Shown: positions 35,460-43,515 of the stretch, in pieces | How the letters are laid out: the number at the start of each line of letters is the position of its first letter | Numbering within the stretch: position 1 is the stretch's first letter | NCBI RefSeq assembly: GCF_013003965.1 | Contig: NZ_CP053069.1 | Span: forward strand, 3,999,419-4,063,418 | Origin: Usitatibacter rugosus | GTDB taxonomy: Bacteria > Pseudomonadota > Gammaproteobacteria > Burkholderiales > Usitatibacteraceae | DNA length: 64,000 bases | Reading direction: 5' to 3' | Translations under genes and position numbers: made by a program | The notes under the pieces: generated by a model | What the model saw: the letters and a program-made list of their open reading frames with translations, nothing else | Databases searched by the model: none | What the model was told of the DNA's origin: nothing

Positions 35460-36043
35460 CACGACCCCGCCGTCTGGGAGTAACCGTATACGTCGAACTG
35501 CACGAACATCTCCGGCTCCGCGCCCGGGCCGGGCCGGAAGTTGTACGGCACCGAGCTTCGGATCATCAGGTTGTCGACGAACAGGTACGGCGTCGCGCTC
35601 TCGATGGTGTGCAGGATGCGCCGCAATGCCTGGACGTTGGCCGTGAGCTGGACGTTCACGGTGACCTGGCGATAGCGGCCCTCTTCCTTGGACGGCGGCA
35701 CCTGCATCGTGATGAGTTTGGCCCCGTTGCCTTCGATCAGCTGGCGCAGCACCTCCTGGCCTTCGGCCGCGGAGAGTGCCGGCGCTCCGGGACGCAGGAA
35801 GAACTTGCGGGCCTCTCGCGCGCGCATCGTCTCGAGGCTTCGCGTGACGTCGGGCCGCGTGGCCGCGATGCGGCGATAGCGCTGCAGGAGATCGGTGCCC
35901 TCGGTGAGCGCGCGGTCGTAGTGGCGATGGGCGAACCACGTCGGCACGGCCACGGCCGCCACGGCGAGGACGATCACGCCGGCGAGAAGGGCCAGGGCCA
36001 GCTTGCGGCTCTGCTCGGCGGAGAGCGTGCGGAAGTTGATCAT
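35459..36043 (-). CDS. gspM: type II secretion protein GspM (subtype b)
   Basis: 194 residues. One membrane helix at 18-38, then a coiled coil (YDRALTEGTDLLQRYRRIAATRPD) and a ferredoxin-like periplasmic domain (QVTVNVQLTANVQALRRILHTIE), which fits the T2SSM_b family, the PilO-like partner of GspL. The ATG at 36043 was chosen because the domain begins there and the gene then starts eight bases after the gspL stop. It is part of the inner-membrane assembly platform. Confidence 0.85.
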   Translation of the reverse strand: MINFRTLSAEQSRKLALALLAGVIVLAVAAVAVPTWFAHRHYDRALTEGTDLLQRYRRIAATRPDVTRSLETMRAREARKFFLRPGAPALSAAEGQEVLRQLIEGNGAKLITMQVPPSKEEGRYRQVTVNVQLTANVQALRRILHTIESATPYLFVDNLMIRSSVPYNFRPGPGAEPEMFVQFDVYGYSQTAGS

Positions 36044-36050
36044 CGCGGCG

Positions 36051-37532
36051 TCACTTTCCGGGCTCCGGTTTCGGCTCGCCCTTGGCCGGCGCCTTGGACG
36101 ACCTGCGGGCAGGACCGAAATCCGCGGGGGCATTCGGTGCGGGGGCGCTCGGTGCCGCGGCGTTCGGTGCCGCGGCCTTCGGCGGCACCGCGGGAGTCGG
36201 TGTCACGGTCGCGGTGGCCGGAGGCTGCGCGTCCGCCGGCGCGGGCTTCGTCGCATCGGAAGCAGTGGACTTCGTGGCATCCGCGGTCGCGGGCTTGGCC
36301 GCATCGGCCGCGGCGGGCTTCGCCGCATCGACGGGCGGAGGCGGAGGCGGGGGCACCACGGTTGCCGTGGGGAACGACGCGGCCATGGAAAGCGGCACGG
36401 CCTCGGGCATCGTGCGCGGGCGCACCTCGGCGGCGATGAGGAACCGCTCGTTCCCGGGCTGCGAGCCCTTGGTGATCGAGCCGCGCGGCGCGGCGTTCTG
36501 CAGGACCTTCGACTGCTCGAAGATCTCGATCAGCTTCGACGACGACGGCGTCTCGCCCGAGATCTGGACCTCGCGGATCTTGCCCGTCGGCCGGATGTCG
36601 AGCTGCTGCACCCAGGTCGTGTCCGGCAGGAGGCGCGAGAGCTCCTCCACGAGGACGAGCGTGGGCTGCACCGTGTGCTTCTTGGTGAGCAGGAAGTTGT
36701 AGTCCGCCACGATCTTCTCCAGCTCCTTGGAGAGGATGTCGGTGGCCTCGGCCTCCGCGCGGGCCTTCATGAGCACGGGCTGCAGCGCGATCACCGCCTC
36801 GCGCTTCTGCCACAGCGGGAGCGCCAGCGCGAGCGCCAGGAGGGCGAGCACGATGCCGCCGGCCGTCATCTGCAGGCTGCGTTCGCGGCGGCGGTCGAGC
36901 TCGCCGGGCAGGCCTTCGGGCAAGAGGTCGAGCGGCGCGCTCCAGCGCGCCACGTCGTCGGCGAGCACCACCGCCTGGACTTCGCCGCCGTACTCGCGCA
37001 GCGTCGCGACCTTGGCGTCCACCAGCGGCCGGCGCGCGACGCCGAGATCGACCTGGATGCGGGCGGCCACCGGGTCGCGGGAAGCCACGCGATGGTCGAA
37101 GTACACGTCCTCGCCGCGGAACGGCGTCAGGCGGTCCATCTCGAAGGCGAGCACCTGCGCGAGGTTCTCCTCCGTGGCGAGCGGCAGCGCCACCCGGCGG
37201 AGCAGGGATTCATCTCGATCGAGGCAGAGGCGCACGCGCGGATCCGTTTCGCCGGCGCGGGCGAGCAGGCTGCGCAGCGCGATCTTGCGGCCCTCGGGAT
37301 CGAGCGACGAGAGCGGCGCCTCGCCGATCTCGGCGAACGTGGTGCCGCGCGCCTCGAGGAGCACGAGCGTCTCGCCGCGCAATGCGACGACGGGCGCGCG
37401 CTTCATGCCCGCGCCGCCCAGGCTCTCGGGCACCTCGCGCGCGAGCTGCGCCGTCCACCAGCTCCAGAAGGCCTCGGCCTGTTGGCGCCAGGCGGGCTTC
37501 CCCGCGCGCAAGCGATCCGGTATTGCAGCCAT
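36051..37532 (-). CDS. gspL: type II secretion protein GspL (PilM/PilN-like) with Ala/Pro/Lys-rich tail
   Basis: 493 residues. The cytoplasmic part is actin-like (PilM-type; LCLDRDESLLRRVALPL, PFRGEDVYFDHRV). A membrane helix lies near 228-245 and a PilN-type periplasmic domain follows (coiled coil, then VQQLDIRPTGKIREVQISGET). About 110 residues from 385 on are an Ala/Pro/Lys-rich low-complexity tail with a DFGPAR motif at 471-476, which is unusual for the family. It links the GspE ATPase to GspM. The ATG directly overlaps the gspK stop by one base. Confidence 0.85.
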   Translation of the reverse strand: MAAIPDRLRAGKPAWRQQAEAFWSWWTAQLAREVPESLGGAGMKRAPVVALRGETLVLLEARGTTFAEIGEAPLSSLDPEGRKIALRSLLARAGETDPRVRLCLDRDESLLRRVALPLATEENLAQVLAFEMDRLTPFRGEDVYFDHRVASRDPVAARIQVDLGVARRPLVDAKVATLREYGGEVQAVVLADDVARWSAPLDLLPEGLPGELDRRRERSLQMTAGGIVLALLALALALPLWQKREAVIALQPVLMKARAEAEATDILSKELEKIVADYNFLLTKKHTVQPTLVLVEELSRLLPDTTWVQQLDIRPTGKIREVQISGETPSSSKLIEIFEQSKVLQNAAPRGSITKGSQPGNERFLIAAEVRPRTMPEAVPLSMAASFPTATVVPPPPPPPVDAAKPAAADAAKPATADATKSTASDATKPAPADAQPPATATVTPTPAVPPKAAAPNAAAPSAPAPNAPADFGPARRSSKAPAKGEPKPEPGK

Positions 37533-38464
37533 CAGTTACGCACCCCTTCTTCTCCTTCGGCGGGCTTCGGTTCCGGAGCCGTCGCGGCGCGCCACGCGAG
37601 GAACGTCACGGCGCGCTGCGGCACGGGACGCAACAATGCCACGGCATCGCGCACGAAAACCGTTCCGTCGTCGAGGCGCGCGGTGGCCTTGATCGACGCG
37701 ATGAGGCTGGTGGGAGGCGCGGCGTAGGCGCCCGCTTCCGGAAACGACGGCACGGGCTCGCCCGCGGCACGCGCGGCTTCGCGGCGGGCGATGTACGCAT
37801 CGACGATCTCGCCGGTGAGCCCCGGGATGGCCATCAGCACCTCGCGCGTCGCCGTGAGCGGATACACGCCGGCCTGGCGCGAGTAGACCGTCACCAGGGG
37901 CGCGATACGGCGATAGATGTCGGGGCGCATGCCGAGCACGAGTTGGATTTCCTCGATGGCCTGGAAGGGGGAGTTCGCGGGAGCGTACGTGAGGCCGGCG
38001 GCCCGGTAATCCGGTTCCTCCGCGCCGTTGGGACGGCGGAGTGTGTCCGGATCGCGCCAGTCGAGGATCGCGTCGAGGAGTTTGTCCGCCTCCTCGTCCT
38101 TGAGCCCCACCGAGACCAGCAGCCCCCGCAAGAGGGTGTCCGATGCGGTATTCAAGTCGATTTTAGCAGACTCATCGCGCAATTCGATGGTGATGGGCGT
38201 GCCGTCGAACACCCAGGAACGCGGCGTGCCGTCTCGCCGCCAGATGTCGGGCGAGTTGTCCGTGCGGTAGGTCTCGAAGACCGCGCGCTGCACCGCGGCA
38301 TCGGCCAGCGCCTCGGCGCGCGCCATCGACATGGAGTTGCGGATCACGAAGGAATCGGTGCGCGCCGCGAAGATGAAGCTGGACGCGATCACCATCAGCA
38401 GCGCCCCGAGCCAGATCACCAGCACGAGGGCCACGCCACGCTGGCTTGCGCGGACCTTGATCAT
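37532..38464 (-). CDS. gspK: minor pseudopilin GspK
   Basis: 310 residues, overlapping the gspJ stop (ATGA). The prepilin N-terminus SQRGVALVLVIWLGALLMV has the GspK form of the cleavage site. The large globular domain is visible in LNTASDTLLRGLLVSVGL and AIEEIQLVLGM, and again in REVLMAIPGLTGEIVDAYI, two helix-hairpin-helix-like alpha domain blocks typical of GspK. It caps the pseudopilus tip with GspI and GspJ. The length is normal. Confidence 0.92.
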   Translation of the reverse strand: MIKVRASQRGVALVLVIWLGALLMVIASSFIFAARTDSFVIRNSMSMARAEALADAAVQRAVFETYRTDNSPDIWRRDGTPRSWVFDGTPITIELRDESAKIDLNTASDTLLRGLLVSVGLKDEEADKLLDAILDWRDPDTLRRPNGAEEPDYRAAGLTYAPANSPFQAIEEIQLVLGMRPDIYRRIAPLVTVYSRQAGVYPLTATREVLMAIPGLTGEIVDAYIARREAARAAGEPVPSFPEAGAYAAPPTSLIASIKATARLDDGTVFVRDAVALLRPVPQRAVTFLAWRAATAPEPKPAEGEEGVRN

Positions 38465-39126
38465 GGCCGCCTCGGCCGGCAAGCGCGCTGGAACGTGTTC
38501 TCCAGGCACCCGGCCTCCTCGCTCAGCATCACGCGGACCATCGTTTCCGGCTGCTCCGCACCATCGGCCGCCACGACGCGCAGGCGGATCAGCGTGGGCA
38601 TCTTGGCGTGCGTCCATTCGTCGCGCCACTTCGGCTGCTCGATGTCGTTGTCGGAACCGAAGTACGAGAAATGCACCGTGTCCACGTCGGAATAGAGGAT
38701 CGTGGACTCGGAGCGCTCGAGCGGCCCGAAGTCCTTGGCCGCGTCGTCGGGCGCGGCGCGGCGCATCACGAGGTTGCGCTTGCGGCCTTCGCCTTCGACC
38801 TCGAGGCTCACGAGCGAGAGGCCCGCCGTCGAGAGCCCGGCGGGGCGCGTCGACACGAAGCGCAGCCGCGTGGCCGAGCCTTCGAGCGCGAGCTTGAGGG
38901 TCATCGCGTCCTTGAAGCGCATCGGGAAGATCTCGGAGAGCTCGCGGCGCAGGAAGTTCTGCGACAGGCGCAGGTCCGCGGTGCGATGCCCCTGGTTCGC
39001 CCCGGCGTCCCAGCTGCGCAGCGCGAAGCTGACACCCGACCACGCCATGCCGAGCATGGCCGCGAGCAGCGCCATGGCGAGCACGATCTCGATCAGCGTG
39101 AATCCCGCCTGGTGCGCGCGCTTCAC
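38461..39126 (-). CDS. gspJ: minor pseudopilin GspJ
   Basis: 221 residues from a GTG overlapping the gspI stop (GTGA). The class III prepilin motif QAGFTLIEIVLAMALLAAM is at 7-25, and the domain has the GspJ blocks FLRRELSEIFP and LYSDVDTVHFSYFG. A DFGPLE segment lies at 132-137, similar to the motif in GspC, GspD and GspL but in a folded domain. It forms the tip complex with GspI and GspK. Confidence 0.9.
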   Translation of the reverse strand: MKRAHQAGFTLIEIVLAMALLAAMLGMAWSGVSFALRSWDAGANQGHRTADLRLSQNFLRRELSEIFPMRFKDAMTLKLALEGSATRLRFVSTRPAGLSTAGLSLVSLEVEGEGRKRNLVMRRAAPDDAAKDFGPLERSESTILYSDVDTVHFSYFGSDNDIEQPKWRDEWTHAKMPTLIRLRVVAADGAEQPETMVRVMLSEEAGCLENTFQRACRPRRP

Positions 39127-39536
39127 GACGGCTTCGCCCCGACGAGGAGGGTCGAGAGCGAGTAGACCTGGTCGCGCCCGTCGCTGCCGTGCCAGGACAC
39201 CAGCGAATCGACGCGGTAGATCGCGATGTTGGCCTGCGGCGCCGACGATCCCGGCCCCGGGTCCTCGCCGTAGGCCGTGACGCGCAGCGACCACGCGTAC
39301 TTGCGGTCCGGGCTCTCGCCGCGCGTCTCGCCTTCCTTGAGGCCATCTTCCAGGCCCGCCGAGGCGAGGCGCGACTGCGCGATGGCGAGCGCCTGCGAGC
39401 GCTCGTCGAGCGTGGTCCCGCGCGACAGCCCCGAGGAGAAGACCTGGAAAACGGTGACGAGAATCAGCGCCAGCAGCACGAAGGCAACCACCACCTCGAG
39501 CAACGTGAATCCATGTGGGCGGCGCGCTCGCATCAT
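39123..39536 (-). CDS. gspI: minor pseudopilin GspI
   Basis: 137 residues from an ATG overlapping the gspH stop (ATGA); a second ATG is one codon later. The prepilin motif is PHGFTLLEVVVAFVLLALI, followed by the GspI core RSQALAIAQSRLASAGLE. A conserved glutamate at +5 of the cleaved helix is present. It is part of the GspIJK tip complex that starts pseudopilus assembly. Confidence 0.9.
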   Translation of the reverse strand: MMRARRPHGFTLLEVVVAFVLLALILVTVFQVFSSGLSRGTTLDERSQALAIAQSRLASAGLEDGLKEGETRGESPDRKYAWSLRVTAYGEDPGPGSSAPQANIAIYRVDSLVSWHGSDGRDQVYSLSTLLVGAKPS

Positions 39537-39970
39537 TCGTTGATCGCGACGCGCCCGGTGAGCCAATCGACGTCCACGAGGAACTTCCGCTCGCCGGAGG
39601 AGACCGTGATGCGCCCACCGGTCGAGCTGCCGTCGGGATAGAAGCGGATCGAGCCCTTGCGCTGGCTCTCCACCTCGGTCTGCGCGGTGTAGAGCTTGAG
39701 CTCCACGCCCTCGGGCAGCTTGTGGGGGCGGGTCTCGCCGCTGAAGGTGAACTCGCGCGCGTCGACGTCGATCGTGAGCACGGCATCGCGGCGCTGCGCC
39801 ATCGCGGTGGACTGCGCGGCTCGCAAGCCCCCGGCGAGCGAACGGGCCGACGCCTTGAGGTCCGCGGCCGACGCGCCCTTGCCCGTGAACGAAACGAGCA
39901 TCGCCATGGTCATCGCACCGATGACCAACACGACGATGATTTCGAGCAACGTGAAGCCGCGGCTGCGCAT
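39533..39970 (-). CDS. gspH: minor pseudopilin GspH
   Basis: 145 residues. The prepilin site is RSRGFTLLEIIVVLVIGAM, close to the N-terminus as expected. The globular part has RSLAGGLRAAQSTAMAQRRD and the FYPDGSSTGGRITV block that marks GspH/FimT proteins. It starts eight bases after the gspG stop. It is thought to lie between the tip and the GspG filament. Confidence 0.9.
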   Translation of the reverse strand: MRSRGFTLLEIIVVLVIGAMTMAMLVSFTGKGASAADLKASARSLAGGLRAAQSTAMAQRRDAVLTIDVDAREFTFSGETRPHKLPEGVELKLYTAQTEVESQRKGSIRFYPDGSSTGGRITVSSGERKFLVDVDWLTGRVAINE

Positions 39971-39978
39971 CGGAACCG

Positions 39979-40407
39979 TCAGTTGACGAGGTCCTTGTCT
40001 TCGCCCTCGCCGCCTTCCTTGCCGTCGGCACCGAGCGTGACGATCTCGAACGGTCGGTTGTCGCGCCCCGGCTGGTTGTAGCGGAAGTCGTTGCCCCAGG
40101 GATCCTTGAGCGTGGTCTGGTCCTTCACATAGGGACCGTTCCACTTGTCCATGCCCGCGGGCTTGTCGACCAGGGCCTTCAGCCCTTCCGACGCATTGGG
40201 ATAGCGGCCGACCTCGAGGCGCAGGATCTCCAGCTGCCCGGAGAGCTGCTCCATCTTGGCCTTGGCGAGCGCCTGGTTGGCCTTGCCGACGTTGCCGAAG
40301 ATGCGCGGCGCGAGGAACGCCATGATGGTGCCGAGGATGATCAGCACGATCACGAGCTCCAGCAGCGTGAAGCCGCGGGCGCCGCGGGAAGGTTGGATTC
40401 TTTTCAT
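39979..40407 (-). CDS. gspG: major pseudopilin GspG
   Basis: 142 residues, the standard size. The prepilin motif is ARGFTLLELVIVLIILGTI, and the globular domain has RLEVGRYPNASEGLKALVD, YVKDQTTLKDPWGNDFRYNQPG and a calcium-loop-like end (FEIVTLGADGKEGGEGEDKD). It builds the pseudopilus that pushes cargo through GspD. It needs a prepilin peptidase (GspO/PilD), which is not in this window. Confidence 0.95.
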   Translation of the reverse strand: MKRIQPSRGARGFTLLELVIVLIILGTIMAFLAPRIFGNVGKANQALAKAKMEQLSGQLEILRLEVGRYPNASEGLKALVDKPAGMDKWNGPYVKDQTTLKDPWGNDFRYNQPGRDNRPFEIVTLGADGKEGGEGEDKDLVN

Positions 40408-40426
40408 GCGTGGGGTGCTCCGTTTT

Positions 40427-41650
40427 CTAGAAAGGCAGGTCGTAGATCGCCAGCATCGCCGAGAGCATCGAGAGGATGATCCCCGCAACGACGATCGCCA
40501 TGGTCAGGATCATCGCCGGCTCGAGGAAGGCGAGGATCTTCTTGATCGCCTGTTCCACCTCGACGTCGTAGGTGTCCGCCACTTGCAGCAACATCTCGTC
40601 CAGCCGGCCGGTCTCTTCACCGACCATGATCATGTGCACCGCGAGCGGCGGGAAGCGGCCGCTTTCCATCATCGGGCGGCCGAGGCCGCGGCCTTCCTTC
40701 AGCTCGCGCGCCACGTTGCCCACGGCCTCCGCGAGCCAGGTGTTGCCCATCGTGTCGCGCACGATCGACAGCGCGCTCACGAGCGCCACGCCGTTGCCGA
40801 GCAGGGTTCCGAGCGTGCGCGCGAAGCGCGTCATCTCGACCCGCGAGATGAGGCTGCCCACCAGCGGCCAGCCCAGCATGCGGCGGTCCATCGCGAACTT
40901 GGTCTCCGGATCCTGCAATTTGTTCCGCATGTAAAGCAGAATTCCGGCAATTCCTAGCGTAATGGCCCACCAGTAGTTGCGCAGCACGTCCGCCAGGAAG
41001 ATCACGACGGTCGTCACGAAGGGCAGCGCCTTGCCGGATTGCGCGAAGATCGGCTGGAACTTCGGCACCACGAAGATGAGCAGGATCACCACCGAGAGGA
41101 TCGACACCGTGAAGAGGATCGCGGGGTAGACCAGCGCGGAAGTGACCTGCGCCTTGAGGGCCTTGGCGCGCTCCATGAACTCCGCGAGGCGCGCGAGCAC
41201 GCCCGGGAGGCTTCCGCCGGCTTCGCCCGCGCGGATCATGTTCACGTAGAAGCGCGAGAAGACGCCCTGGTTGTCGAGCGCCTTCGAAAGCGACGAGCCG
41301 CCGCGCACGTCGTTGCGGACCTTCGTCATCAGCTCGGCCACACGCGGGGTCGAGGCGAGGTTGATGAGGATCTCGACGGAGCGGTCGAGCGGCAGGCCGG
41401 CCTTCAGCAGCGTGGCGAGCTCGCGCGTGATGATGCCGATGTCGTCCTGGGAGATGCCGCGGCGCTGGAAGAGCGGGCGCGAGACGGCCGATGCGGGAGC
41501 GCTGCGGGCCACCCCCGCTTCCTCGGCGCGGATCGGGATGAAGCCCATCTCCTGCAGGCGCGCGATCGCTCCCGGATGGCTCGCGGCCTCCAGGACACCT
41601 TCCTGGACCTCGCCCGTGGGCGCGACCGCCTTGTATTGGAAAAACGGCAT
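40427..41650 (-). CDS. gspF: type II secretion inner-membrane platform protein GspF
   Basis: 407 residues with three membrane segments (about 170-190, 220-245 and 375-400) and two cytoplasmic GspF domains, each with ITRELATLLKAGLPLDRSVE-like or RFARTLGTLLGNGVALVSAL-like helices. The ends FQYKAV and AMLAIYDLPF are family-typical. It is the membrane turntable that connects ATPase motion to pseudopilin extraction. The stop lies 19 bases upstream of gspG. Confidence 0.94.
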   Translation of the reverse strand: MPFFQYKAVAPTGEVQEGVLEAASHPGAIARLQEMGFIPIRAEEAGVARSAPASAVSRPLFQRRGISQDDIGIITRELATLLKAGLPLDRSVEILINLASTPRVAELMTKVRNDVRGGSSLSKALDNQGVFSRFYVNMIRAGEAGGSLPGVLARLAEFMERAKALKAQVTSALVYPAILFTVSILSVVILLIFVVPKFQPIFAQSGKALPFVTTVVIFLADVLRNYWWAITLGIAGILLYMRNKLQDPETKFAMDRRMLGWPLVGSLISRVEMTRFARTLGTLLGNGVALVSALSIVRDTMGNTWLAEAVGNVARELKEGRGLGRPMMESGRFPPLAVHMIMVGEETGRLDEMLLQVADTYDVEVEQAIKKILAFLEPAMILTMAIVVAGIILSMLSAMLAIYDLPF

Positions 41651-41656
41651 GGAACG

Positions 41657-43348
41657 CTAGTCTTCGCGCGTGACGCGAAGCACTTCCTCGATCGTCGTCT
41701 GCCCGGCGAGCGCTTTTCGCAGCCCGTTCTCGAACATCGTCTCCATTCCCCCTTCGATCGCCGCGGTGCGAAGCTCGCCCGCGGTCGCATGGCGCATGAT
41801 GAGCGCGCGGATGGCATCGGTCATGACCATCATCTCGATGATGCACAGCCGCCCCCAGTAGCCCGTGTTGGCGCACTGCGGGCAACCGACCGGCTTGTAG
41901 AGCGTGACCTTGCCCTGCGGCACGAAGCGGCGCAGGCCCATCTGCTCCGTCACTTCGGGAAGAGCCTCGTGCGGCTCGCGGCAATGCTTGCAGAGCGTGC
42001 GCACCAGGCGCTGCGCGAGGATGCCGCTGATCGTGGAGGTGAGGAGATAGTCTTCCGACCCCATGTCGACCAGGCGGTTGATCGTCGAGGGCGCGTCGTT
42101 CGTGTGGACCGTCGAGATCACCATGTGGCCCGTCAACGCCGACTGCATGGCGATGCGCACCGTCTCCAGGTCGCGGATCTCGCCCACCATGATGATGTCC
42201 GGGTCCTGGCGAACGATGGAGCGCAGCGCCGTCGCGAAGGTGAGGTTGATCTGCGACTTCACCTGGATCTGGTTGATGCCCGGCATCTGGTATTCGACCG
42301 GATCCTCGACCGTGACGATCTTCACGTCGGGATTGTTCAGGCGGTCGAGCGCGGTGTAGAGCGTGGTCGTCTTGCCCGAGCCCGTGGGGCCGGTGACGAG
42401 CAGGATGCCGTGCGGCTGGTCCAGGACCTTGAGGAAGTTCTCGAGCGTCTTGCCCTCGAAGCCCAGCGACTCGAAGTCGAGCGGCACGCCACCCTTGTCG
42501 AGCAGGCGCATCACGACGCTCTCGCCATGCATCGTGGGCACCGTGGAGACGCGAAGGTCGATCTCCTTGCCCTGGATGCGCACTTTGATGCGGCCGTCCT
42601 GCGGCAGGCGGCGCTCGGCGATGTCCAGGCTCGCCATGATCTTCACGCGGCTGATCACCGCGGCGGACAGGCGGCGCGGCGGGGACTCGACCTCGTGCAG
42701 CACGCCGTCGATGCGGTAGCGCACGATCAGGCGGTTCTCGAACGGCTCGATGTGGATGTCGGAGGCGCGCTGCTCGGAAGCCTTGGCGAGCAGCAGGTTC
42801 ACGAGGCGGATGACCGGGGCCTCGGAGGCCATGTCCTTCAGGTGCTCGATGTCGCCCCAGTCGGCGTCCTCGTCGGAGCGCACCTCGATGTTGTCGACGA
42901 TCTGGCCCATCGACGACTTGCCACCGCCATAGAGGCGCTCGAGCGCGGCCTCGATCTCGCTGGGCGCGGCAATGTACGGGCGCACGCGCTTGCCGCTCGC
43001 CATCTGAACCGCGGTGAGGACGTACGAATCGCTCGGGTCGGCGATCGCGAGGGCGAGCTCTTCGTCGTCCTCACGCAGCGGGACCGCTTGCGCGTCCCTC
43101 AGGAATTTCGCGCTGATGCGCTCTTCCATGAGCGGGAGCTCGGGGAAGTCGGTGCTCAATGCGACGGGGATGTCGAGCTGGGTCGCCAGCGCATCGGCGA
43201 GGTCGCGGCCGGACACCATGCCGAGTCTCGCGAGGATCACGCCGATCTTTTCGCCGGCGTTGCCCTCCTGCAGCTTCAGGGCTCGCTCGAGGTTCGCGGG
43301 GTCGAGCTTTCCCCGGGCGACGAGGATCTCACCGATACGTTGGGGCAA
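41657..43348 (-). CDS. gspE: type II secretion ATPase GspE
   Basis: 563 residues from a TTG; no ATG or GTG lies in frame upstream and a promoter lies just before it. An N-terminal GspE/MshE-type domain (residues 1-150) is followed by the ATPase with Walker A GPTGSGKTT (320-328), Asp box and Walker B (DPDIIMVGEIRDLETV), His box (TGHMVISTVHTNDA) and a zinc tetracysteine (CKHC ... CPQC). It powers pseudopilus assembly from the cytoplasm. It is first in the operon. Confidence 0.93.
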   Translation of the reverse strand: MPQRIGEILVARGKLDPANLERALKLQEGNAGEKIGVILARLGMVSGRDLADALATQLDIPVALSTDFPELPLMEERISAKFLRDAQAVPLREDDEELALAIADPSDSYVLTAVQMASGKRVRPYIAAPSEIEAALERLYGGGKSSMGQIVDNIEVRSDEDADWGDIEHLKDMASEAPVIRLVNLLLAKASEQRASDIHIEPFENRLIVRYRIDGVLHEVESPPRRLSAAVISRVKIMASLDIAERRLPQDGRIKVRIQGKEIDLRVSTVPTMHGESVVMRLLDKGGVPLDFESLGFEGKTLENFLKVLDQPHGILLVTGPTGSGKTTTLYTALDRLNNPDVKIVTVEDPVEYQMPGINQIQVKSQINLTFATALRSIVRQDPDIIMVGEIRDLETVRIAMQSALTGHMVISTVHTNDAPSTINRLVDMGSEDYLLTSTISGILAQRLVRTLCKHCREPHEALPEVTEQMGLRRFVPQGKVTLYKPVGCPQCANTGYWGRLCIIEMMVMTDAIRALIMRHATAGELRTAAIEGGMETMFENGLRKALAGQTTIEEVLRVTRED

Positions 43349-43378
43349 AGGGGAATTTCCGTCCGTAAATAGCTGAAA

Positions 43379-43387
43379 AGTATAGCA
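43379..43387 (-). promoter_or_regulatory. extended -10 promoter of the type II secretion operon
   Basis: On the minus strand TGCTATACT fits the extended -10 form TGnTATAnT with only one mismatch. The predicted start is near 43372, giving a leader of about 24 bases before the gspE TTG. I found no good -35 element at 16-18 bases, in keeping with an extended -10 promoter. Confidence 0.6.
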
Positions 43388-43458
43388 GCCGGACCTGTTT
43401 CAGCCGGTTGCGGAACGGAGGTTGGAACGGGTCGCGTGGCAAAAGTTGCCGAAGAGCC

Positions 43459-43495
43459 CTAAAGAAAAAGGGCGGCCCGGTTTCCCGGACCGCCC
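43459..43495 (-). terminator. rho-independent terminator of the torF-glnK-amtB operon
   Basis: On the minus strand an 11-pair GC-rich stem (GGGCGGTCCGG with CCGGGCCGCCC, one G-T pair, GAAA loop, 43470-43495) is followed by TTTTTCTTT. It lies 20 bases after the amtB stop and separates it from the type II secretion operon. Confidence 0.9.
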
Positions 43496-43515
43496 AATGG
43501 CCTCTTGGGAGAAAC

